A DNA stretch of 56,069 bases, from NCBI GenBank assembly GCA_016293365.1, contig JAEDEK010000001.1:1-56069 (forward strand), written 5' to 3'. The position numbers and the translations under genes are program-made. This stretch comes from Bulleidia sp. (lineage in GTDB: Bacteria > Bacillota_I > Bacilli_A > Erysipelotrichales > Erysipelotrichaceae). The notes under the pieces were generated by a model that searched no databases, was not told where the DNA came from, and saw only the letters and a list, made by a program, of their open reading frames with translations. The first letter of the stretch is position 1, and each line of letters starts with the position of its first letter. Below are positions 49,418-56,069 of this stretch, in pieces.

Positions 49418-52291
49418 ATGAATATCAATGATTTGTTACATGGATTCAGGGTGTTATCCATTCAGGAATGCAGAGATACAGGCGGAGTACTGATCCGCAT
49501 GGAACATGAAAAAAGCGGTGCCCAGTGCATTTATCATGACCGTAAGGATGTCAACAAGACATTTGCGATCACATTCAAGACACTGCCATCAGACAATACA
49601 GGTGTATTCCATATTCTGGAACATTCCGTGCTGAACGGATCCAGGAAATATCCTGTCAGAGAACCGTTTGTGGAACTGCTGAAGGGAAGTCTGCAGACAT
49701 TTCTGAATGCATTTACCTATCCGGATAAAACAATGTATCCGGTATCTACAAGAAATGATCAGGACTTTCTGAATCTGATTTCCGTCTATATGGATGCCGT
49801 ACTGCATCCTGCCATCTATGAAAACCCGAATATTTTCTATCAGGAAGGATGGCATCATGAAATCAGAAGTGCTGAGCAGGAGCCGGTATACAAGGGGGTT
49901 GTCCTTAATGAAATGAAGGGGGCATACAGTTCAGTGGATGAAGGAATTGTGAATACATTGAATCATATCATGTTCCCGGACAACTGCTATCAGTATGAAT
50001 CCGGAGGAAATCCGGAAGAGATCACGGATCTGACCTATGAGAAGTTTCTGGAAACACATCAGAAGTATTACCATCCATCCAATGCAAGAATCTGGTTGGA
50101 TGGAACAATGGATCTTGACAGAGTACTGAAACTGCTGGATGAGGAATATCTGTGTGAATATGACAGACAGAACACGGACTTTACCATTGCGATGCAGAAG
50201 GAAGTGGCACCGGAGGTGAAGACTTTTGAATATGAACTGGGCAGTGATGAAGATGAGAAGAACAGGACACAGATTGCCTTCGGCAGAATTGTATCCACAT
50301 TTGATCAGAGAAAAAAGAATATGGCATGGTCTGTTCTTTCTGCCATTCTTGTTGCCAGCAATGAATCCCCACTGAAAAAGGCGATTCTGGAAAAAGATCT
50401 TGGTCAGGATGTGGAGCTGGAACTGTTTGATGGTATACAGCAGCCATGGGCAGTACTGTGTGTCAGAAATACAGAGCAGAAGAAACTGGATGAAGTCAGA
50501 AATACCATTGTATCCTCTGCACGTGATCTTGTGGAAAACGGACTTGATCATGATCAGATTATTGCCTGCCTGAACCAGATGGAATTCAAATACAGAGAAA
50601 GACATGAGCCTGCCGGTCTGATGTATGGTCAGAGGGCGATGGATACATGGCTGTATGACGGGGATCCGATGCAGAATCTGAATATCGGACATCTGTTTGA
50701 TGAACTCCGCAGGGATGTCAGCAGTCATTACTTTGAAGATGTTCTGGCAGAATTCCTGTTACAGGATGATTTTGTGACAGTTGTTGCGGTTCCTTCCCGT
50801 ACTCTTGGCGAAAGGCGAGTTGAAAAAGAAAAGGAAAAACTGCGGGCATGGAAAGAAAATGAGCCGGATCTTTCCGCAGTGATAGAAAAAAATCTGGCAT
50901 TGGATGCGTGGCAGAAGCAGGGAGATACGGCAGAACAGCTTGCTACACTGCCCCACCTGTCCTTATCGGATGTCGGTGAAAAACCGTTTGTACTGGAATG
51001 TGAAGAAAGAACAATCAAAGGGATTCCGGTCTATCTGCATCCATCTGAAGATTCCGGTATTGTGTACATGAATCTGTATTTCTCACTTGCAGGTATCACA
51101 AAAGAATATCTTCCTTCTCTAGCCTTCTATACAAGTCTGTTCATGAATCTGAGAACCAGGAAATCCACACTGGAACAGCTGCAGCAGAAAATCCGCAGGG
51201 ATATCGGTACATTATCGTTCTTTGTGGATGCCTATACACCGGAAGGCACAAAGGATGCATGTATTCCGGTTCTGGGAATCAGCTGTTCCGTATTAAAGGA
51301 AAAAGTGGACAGTGCAGTGTCCATCATTGATGAAATCATTCACGAAACCGTATATGACAAAGATACGATTCTGCCACTGCTGAAGCAGGATAATGAAGAA
51401 TTCCGTCAGAGCATGATTTCCAATGGACATGCCCTTGCGGCAAGAAGAGCCGGTGCACATTACTGTGCGGAGGGTGTATTCAGGGAATATGTCAATGGAT
51501 ACTCTTCCTACGTCTATGAGAAAAAACTGGAAGAACAGTACGAAACACTGTCAGATGAATTTGTACAGGAATGCGGCTTATATACAGAAGTGCTGTTTTC
51601 CAGAAACCGGATGACAGCTTCCATTACCGGGGAAGAAAACCTGCCGATCATTGAAAAAATGACTGCGTGCATGTCTGATCTGGATGGGATGCGTGCCAGA
51701 GTACATTACCCGTATCTGACAGAAAAGAAGGAATATCTTTCTATTCCAGGCGGTGTATCGTACTGTGTCATGGCAAACAACAGTCTTTCCATGGAAAGAA
51801 AGCCGGATACGAGAATGAATGTCATATCCCATCTGCTGACATATGACTGGTTATGGTCTGAAGTTCGTGTCAAAGGTGGTGCCTATGGAACGGGCATGAG
51901 CTGTTCCGGTACTGGTATGATGCAGGCATATTCCTATCGTGATCCGGATGTGCTGAATTCCATGCGTGCCTTTAAAGGATGTGGAGAATATCTGAAACAG
52001 CTTGTGGAAGAAGGAACAGATCTGACACAGATGATCATCGGTACGATCGCTGAGGCAGAACCGTTACTCTCACCAAATGCCGCAATTCGTGTGGCGGATG
52101 TATGGAAATTCCGTCAGGTGGATGATGAAACACGCTGTGCCAACAGAAAAAAGCTGTTATCCATGAAGACAGAAGATCTTCTGGAGTTTGCAGATCTGTT
52201 TACAGATGGGTTTGCGGATGCATGTATCTGTGTTGTCGGAAGTGAAGAAACAGGTAAACTGCTGGAAGGATTTACAAAAATCAATCAGTAA
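49418..52291 (+). CDS. M16C zinc metallopeptidase (presequence-protease-like)
   Basis: This 957-residue protein belongs to the M16C (PreP/HypA) family, clam-shaped oligopeptidases that digest unstructured peptides. The inverted zinc motif HxxEH is HILEHSVLNG (about residue 67). The distal glutamate is in VVLNEMKGAYSS (about 162). RTRK-like residues of the C-terminal half and the VKGGAYGTGM segment (about 820) complete the two-half chamber. No signal peptide is seen, so it should act in the cytoplasm. AGGGAGAG lies upstream. No terminator was seen before the following ABC genes, so they may share a transcript. The physiological substrate is unknown. Confidence 0.93.
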   Translation: MNINDLLHGFRVLSIQECRDTGGVLIRMEHEKSGAQCIYHDRKDVNKTFAITFKTLPSDNTGVFHILEHSVLNGSRKYPVREPFVELLKGSLQTFLNAFTYPDKTMYPVSTRNDQDFLNLISVYMDAVLHPAIYENPNIFYQEGWHHEIRSAEQEPVYKGVVLNEMKGAYSSVDEGIVNTLNHIMFPDNCYQYESGGNPEEITDLTYEKFLETHQKYYHPSNARIWLDGTMDLDRVLKLLDEEYLCEYDRQNTDFTIAMQKEVAPEVKTFEYELGSDEDEKNRTQIAFGRIVSTFDQRKKNMAWSVLSAILVASNESPLKKAILEKDLGQDVELELFDGIQQPWAVLCVRNTEQKKLDEVRNTIVSSARDLVENGLDHDQIIACLNQMEFKYRERHEPAGLMYGQRAMDTWLYDGDPMQNLNIGHLFDELRRDVSSHYFEDVLAEFLLQDDFVTVVAVPSRTLGERRVEKEKEKLRAWKENEPDLSAVIEKNLALDAWQKQGDTAEQLATLPHLSLSDVGEKPFVLECEERTIKGIPVYLHPSEDSGIVYMNLYFSLAGITKEYLPSLAFYTSLFMNLRTRKSTLEQLQQKIRRDIGTLSFFVDAYTPEGTKDACIPVLGISCSVLKEKVDSAVSIIDEIIHETVYDKDTILPLLKQDNEEFRQSMISNGHALAARRAGAHYCAEGVFREYVNGYSSYVYEKKLEEQYETLSDEFVQECGLYTEVLFSRNRMTASITGEENLPIIEKMTACMSDLDGMRARVHYPYLTEKKEYLSIPGGVSYCVMANNSLSMERKPDTRMNVISHLLTYDWLWSEVRVKGGAYGTGMSCSGTGMMQAYSYRDPDVLNSMRAFKGCGEYLKQLVEEGTDLTQMIIGTIAEAEPLLSPNAAIRVADVWKFRQVDDETRCANRKKLLSMKTEDLLEFADLFTDGFADACICVVGSEETGKLLEGFTKINQ

Positions 52292-52374
52292 ACAATAACA
52301 GATTACAGGAAATGGAGGTGGTACCCGTGTAATACAGGATACCGGGAAAAATGACGATAAAAGAAAGGGGACTT

Positions 52375-54198
52375 ATGAAAAAGGAAAGATTTGATTCACG
52401 TTTCAGCATGGTCATGTACTTTCTGAAAGGATCCATCGGATACTTTGTACTGTTTATTCTTTTTGCATGTCTTGTATCCTTGCTCGATCTGATCAATCCG
52501 AAGATCATTTCCTATACCGTCGATACGGTACTTGGGGATGATCCTGGTACATTACCACTGCTGATTGAAAATATGCTTGTTCCACTTGGTGGGACAGCCT
52601 GGCTGAAAGAGAATCTGTGGGCAGTGGCGTCAGCCGTCATGGCAGTGGCACTTGCTGGTGCAGTATGCCGCTATTTCTTTCAGTATCTCAATGGTGTGGG
52701 CTCAGAAAAACTGGTCCATAACATGCGTAACAGACTCTTTGATCACATTCTTCATCTGCCGTTTTCATGGCATTCAGAAAACCATACCGGTGATATCATC
52801 CAAAGATGTACATCGGATGTGGAAACGATCAAGATGTTTCTGTCAGAACAGCTGACACAGCTGTTCCGTGTCATTGTATTAATCGGGATGGCACTGTATT
52901 TCATGTTCAACATGAATGTACGTCTGACTCTGGTAGTTGTGGCATTCATTCCTGTGATTGTCGGATACTCTCTGTACTTCCATACAAAGATCGGTGATCA
53001 GTTTGAAAAGGTGGATGTGGAAGAAGGCAAGCTCTCCGCCATCGCTCAGGAAAACCTGACAGGTGTGCGTGTTGTCCGTGCCTTTGGCGCAGAAGCCTAC
53101 GAAAGGGCCAGATTTGAAAAACAGAATTCCTACTATACGGATTTCTGGGTCAGACTGATGAAACTGATGAGTGCATTCTGGACATCGTCTGATCTTGTAT
53201 CCTATCTGCAGCTGCTGGCTGTCATGGTATATGGCACAGTGTTATGTGTGGAAGGTGAGATTTCCGTAGGTACATTTATCGCATTCAATTCCTATACCGC
53301 CATGCTGATGTGGCCGATCCGCTCACTTGGAAGAACCATCGCCAACATGTCAAAGGCAGGTATTTCCATTGATCGTCTGCGTTATATCATGAATGCCGAA
53401 ACAGAAGAGGATCATGGTGTCTGCGCAGATGTCAACATGCATGGGGATATTGTCTTTGATCATGTCAGCTATCAGTATGAAAACGGATCCAAGGATATTC
53501 TGCAGGATGTTTCCTTTACCATTCCAGGCGGAAAGACCATCGGTATTCTTGGTGGTACTGGTTCTGGTAAAAGTACACTGATGTACCTGCTTGACCGCCT
53601 TTATGAACTGCCACAGGGCAGTGGTACCATTACCATCGATGGTACGGATATCCGTGATATTCCTTTATTCTATTTAAGAGAAAACATCGGTATGGTATTG
53701 CAGGAACCGTATCTGTTCTCGCGGACACTGGAAGAAAACATTGCGATCGCCAACAGAAGTGCCGGACATGAGGATGTTCTGAAAGCAAGCAGAACCGCCA
53801 GTCTGGATCATGCGGTATCTCACTTTAAGGAAGGGTATCAGACATTTGTCGGTGAAAGAGGTGTTACTCTTTCCGGTGGACAGAAACAGAGAACAGCAAT
53901 TGCACAGATGCTTGTCAGAAAAGCACCGGTCATGATCTTTGATGATTCTCTGTCAGCTGTTGATGCAGAAACTGATGCAAAGATCCGCAATGCATTAAAA
54001 AAGAGTACAGGGGACAGTACGGTAATCCTGATTGCCCATCGTATTACAACATTAATGAATGCTGATGTGATTGTAGTTCTAGAGGATGGAAAGGTTGCTG
54101 AGATCGGCAACCATACACAGCTGATGGAAAATCATGGAATCTATCGACAGATCTATGATCTGCAGTCAAGAAATATGGAAACGGAGGTCATCGCATGA
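52375..54198 (+). CDS. ABC exporter half, noncatalytic Walker B
   Basis: This 607-residue protein has six transmembrane helices (residues 10-320) and a nucleotide-binding domain with GGTGSGKST (about 402), TLSGGQKQR (about 503) and Walker B VMIFDDSLSAVD. Aspartate replaces the catalytic glutamate. The H-loop is IAHRITT. It is the partner of the next gene in a heterodimeric exporter. The start at 52375 has AAAGGGG upstream. An in-frame ATG at 52351 lacks a ribosome-binding site. The 83-base gap after the peptidase gene contains a GGTGGTACCC that looks T-box-like but has no other T-box parts. Confidence 0.9.
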   Translation: MKKERFDSRFSMVMYFLKGSIGYFVLFILFACLVSLLDLINPKIISYTVDTVLGDDPGTLPLLIENMLVPLGGTAWLKENLWAVASAVMAVALAGAVCRYFFQYLNGVGSEKLVHNMRNRLFDHILHLPFSWHSENHTGDIIQRCTSDVETIKMFLSEQLTQLFRVIVLIGMALYFMFNMNVRLTLVVVAFIPVIVGYSLYFHTKIGDQFEKVDVEEGKLSAIAQENLTGVRVVRAFGAEAYERARFEKQNSYYTDFWVRLMKLMSAFWTSSDLVSYLQLLAVMVYGTVLCVEGEISVGTFIAFNSYTAMLMWPIRSLGRTIANMSKAGISIDRLRYIMNAETEEDHGVCADVNMHGDIVFDHVSYQYENGSKDILQDVSFTIPGGKTIGILGGTGSGKSTLMYLLDRLYELPQGSGTITIDGTDIRDIPLFYLRENIGMVLQEPYLFSRTLEENIAIANRSAGHEDVLKASRTASLDHAVSHFKEGYQTFVGERGVTLSGGQKQRTAIAQMLVRKAPVMIFDDSLSAVDAETDAKIRNALKKSTGDSTVILIAHRITTLMNADVIVVLEDGKVAEIGNHTQLMENHGIYRQIYDLQSRNMETEVIA

Positions 54199-56015
54199 GT
54201 GAAGAAAAAAGCAGATATGATGTAAAGCTTCCGTTATTCGGTATTCCACGTGTTCTTCCTTATTTGAAGGGACATAAGAAGATATTTGTATGGATGATCA
54301 TCACAACAGCACTGGCATCCGTGATTGACTCGGTATATCCACTGTTCAACCAGTATGCCCTGAACCATTTCATTGCTCGACATACACTGGATACGATTGT
54401 GATCTTTACACTTGGGTATATCGTGATGATCATTGCCCAGTGTCTTCTCAATTTTGTGTCTTGTTTCTTCTGCGGAAAGATCGAAATGAACATCAACAAG
54501 GATCTGCGTAATGCCAGTTTCAATCATCTGCAGGAACTGTCTTTTGCCTACTTCAACCAGAACAATGTCGGCTATATTCATGCAAGAGTCATGTCAGATA
54601 CCGGCAGAATCGGAGAAATGGTATCCTGGATTCTGATGGATACCCTGTATCAGGTAACCTATCTGATCTTCGTGTTTGTCAATATGTTCCTGATTGAACC
54701 ACGTCTGGCATTCCTGCTGGCACTGGTTGTACCGGCGGGTGTGCTGATCTCCATGTTCTTTCAGAAGCATCTGGTTGTTCTCAACCGCAAGGTAAGAGAA
54801 ATGAATTCCACCATTACAGGTGACTTCAATGAAGGTATTACCGGCGCAAAGTCTATCAAGACCATGGTCATTGAAGACAGGATCAATGAGGACTTTGATG
54901 AAGATACATCAAAGATGGAAGAGATCTCCATCACAACAAGAAGATACAGAGCACTGTTTATTTCTCTTGTGTCCCTGATGTCTTCTGTTGCTTTGGCACT
55001 GGTATTATGGAAAGGTGGCTCTCTGACATTGCAGAAGGTCATTCTGATCGGTACGTTGTCCGTATTCATGTCCTATGCGATTAATATGCTGGAGCCGGTT
55101 CAGAATATCATCGGTAATATTTCCGTACTGATCTCCACACAGGTTAATATTGAGCGACTGACAAATCTGCTCAATGAAAAATCTGATGTGGCTGACAGTG
55201 AAGAAGTGATTGAAAAATATGGTGATACATTCCACCCAAAGAAGGAAAACTGGGAACCACTGCATGGTGATGTGGAATTCAAGGATGTATCCTTCCGATA
55301 TCCGGATGGAGAAGAAATGGTACTGGAAAACTTCAATCTGGTTGTACCGCAGGGTACCAATGTAGCCATTGTCGGGGAAACCGGAGCAGGCAAGTCCACT
55401 CTGGTCAATCTGGTATGCAGATTCTTTGAACCGACAAAGGGGCAGGTACTGATCGATGGCAGAGATGCGCGGGAAAGATCCCAGTTATGGCTGCATTCCA
55501 ATATCGGTTATGTCCTGCAGACACCACATCTGTTTTCCGGTACAGTCAGAGACAACCTGCGCTATGGAAATCCGGATGCGGATGATGAAACCATTTGGAA
55601 TGCGCTGAAGCTTGTCAATGCGGAAGGTGTCATTGCGAAAATGGATAAAGGACTGGATTCAGAAGTAGGAGAAGGTGGCGATCTGTTATCCACAGGTGAA
55701 AAACAGCTGCTGTCTTTTGCCAGAGCAATTCTTGCAGATCCAAGAATCCTTGTATTGGATGAAGCAACTGCATCCATTGATACACTAACGGAAAAAGCAA
55801 TTCAGGATGCGATCTTTACTGTGATCAAAGGAAGAACATCCTTTGTCATCGCACACAGACTTTCCACCATTGTGGATTCCGATGTCATCCTTGTCGTAAA
55901 GGATGGTAAGATCATTGAACGTGGCAGACATACAGAGCTGATGGCAGCCAGAGGTTATTACTATCAGCTGTATACACGCCAGTATGAAGAAATGGTTACC
56001 AATATGGTGGCATAA
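54195..56015 (+). CDS. ABC exporter half, degenerate signature
   Basis: This 606-residue protein has six transmembrane helices and a nucleotide-binding domain with GETGAGKST (about 395). The altered signature is LLSTGEKQ (about 495), and the canonical Walker B is ILVLDEATASID. Together with the preceding protein, which has a perfect signature but no catalytic glutamate, it gives one competent and one degenerate ATP site. It overlaps the preceding gene by four bases (ATGA). The arrangement mirrors the marR-linked pair on the other strand at 40650-44164, with the gene order of active and degenerate halves the same. Confidence 0.9.
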   Translation: MSEEKSRYDVKLPLFGIPRVLPYLKGHKKIFVWMIITTALASVIDSVYPLFNQYALNHFIARHTLDTIVIFTLGYIVMIIAQCLLNFVSCFFCGKIEMNINKDLRNASFNHLQELSFAYFNQNNVGYIHARVMSDTGRIGEMVSWILMDTLYQVTYLIFVFVNMFLIEPRLAFLLALVVPAGVLISMFFQKHLVVLNRKVREMNSTITGDFNEGITGAKSIKTMVIEDRINEDFDEDTSKMEEISITTRRYRALFISLVSLMSSVALALVLWKGGSLTLQKVILIGTLSVFMSYAINMLEPVQNIIGNISVLISTQVNIERLTNLLNEKSDVADSEEVIEKYGDTFHPKKENWEPLHGDVEFKDVSFRYPDGEEMVLENFNLVVPQGTNVAIVGETGAGKSTLVNLVCRFFEPTKGQVLIDGRDARERSQLWLHSNIGYVLQTPHLFSGTVRDNLRYGNPDADDETIWNALKLVNAEGVIAKMDKGLDSEVGEGGDLLSTGEKQLLSFARAILADPRILVLDEATASIDTLTEKAIQDAIFTVIKGRTSFVIAHRLSTIVDSDVILVVKDGKIIERGRHTELMAARGYYYQLYTRQYEEMVTNMVA

Positions 56016-56021
56016 ACAACA

Positions 56022-56051
56022 CAAAGGGGCAGAGAGAATCTGCCTCTTTTG
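56022..56051 (+). terminator. Terminator of the second ABC operon
   Basis: AAAGGGGCAGA pairs with TCTGCCTCTTT (one G-T) around a short purine loop, with TTG following. Confidence 0.75.
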
Positions 56052-56069
56052 TAATAAGACATAAAACAT

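Noticed and set aside
52310..52350. GGTGGTACCCGTG resembling a T-box sequence before the second ABC operon
   Set aside because: No stem I elements, specifier loop, or terminator with a T run are present, and the distance to the preceding gene is too short for a T-box leader.

Overview
The window is a chromosomal segment of a low-to-moderate-GC Firmicute, most likely of the Erysipelotrichia. This placement is an inference. It rests on the B. subtilis-like order cysS-mrnC-rlmB-sigma-rpmG-secE-nusG-rplKA-rplJL-rsmC-rpoBC and hprK-lgt-ppaX-rapZ-yvcK-whiA, on a long 1390-residue RpoB of the size seen in Mollicutes, and on the many lineage-specific gene losses inside those blocks. Nearly everything is on the + strand. 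The exceptions are csp, a proline iminopeptidase, and a marR/ABC exporter operon.

Layout. 1-600: gene-poor left edge, then a cold-shock gene (-). 601-5452: metG behind a long leader with an inverted repeat, NAD kinase, and a degenerate PTS EIICB-like membrane protein. 5473-10935: mutS-uvrA repair operon. 11013-13376: hprK followed by a fusion of a degenerate Lgt domain with a PpaX-type phosphatase. 13434-17187: rapZ-yvcK-whiA-acetyltransferase. 17229-18374: gap with a textbook promoter. 18379-20800: a membrane-spanning HTH/RCC1/FN3 protein plus a small GYF-like protein. 20826-23571: cysteine T-box, then cysS-mrnC-rlmB. 23663-25807: sigma factor, rpmG, secE, nusG and a small DUF5684-like membrane protein. 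25810-31034: rplKA, an Xaa-Pro peptidase, an inverted proline iminopeptidase, rplJL with an L10 leader, and an RsmC-like methyltransferase that appears to start at ACG. 31005-39240: rpoB-rpoC. 39241-40440: AT-rich stretch with a RelB/RelE-type toxin-antitoxin pair. 40619-44640: marR and a heterodimeric ABC exporter (-). 45000-48702: tmk-holB-ricT-rsmI. 48709-49391: FHA membrane protein. 49418-56051: M16C peptidase and a second heterodimeric ABC exporter.

Functionally this is mostly information-processing core: translation, transcription, repair and replication. It is joined to carbon-flux regulators (HprK, the PpaX-like pyrophosphatase, YvcK, RapZ, GAPDH). The points most worth following are four. 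(1) A conserved hprK-lgt-ppaX neighbourhood has collapsed into one fused protein whose Lgt half has lost catalytic residues. (2) A PTS-like permease has lost its phospho-cysteine. (3) A putative one-component transmembrane protein joins an Xre-type HTH to extracytoplasmic RCC1/FN3 domains. (4) Several genes (tmk, hprK, possibly rapZ and pip) have an extended -10 box so close to the start codon that the mRNAs would be leaderless or nearly so. No rRNA, tRNA, CRISPR array or insertion sequence was recognised.
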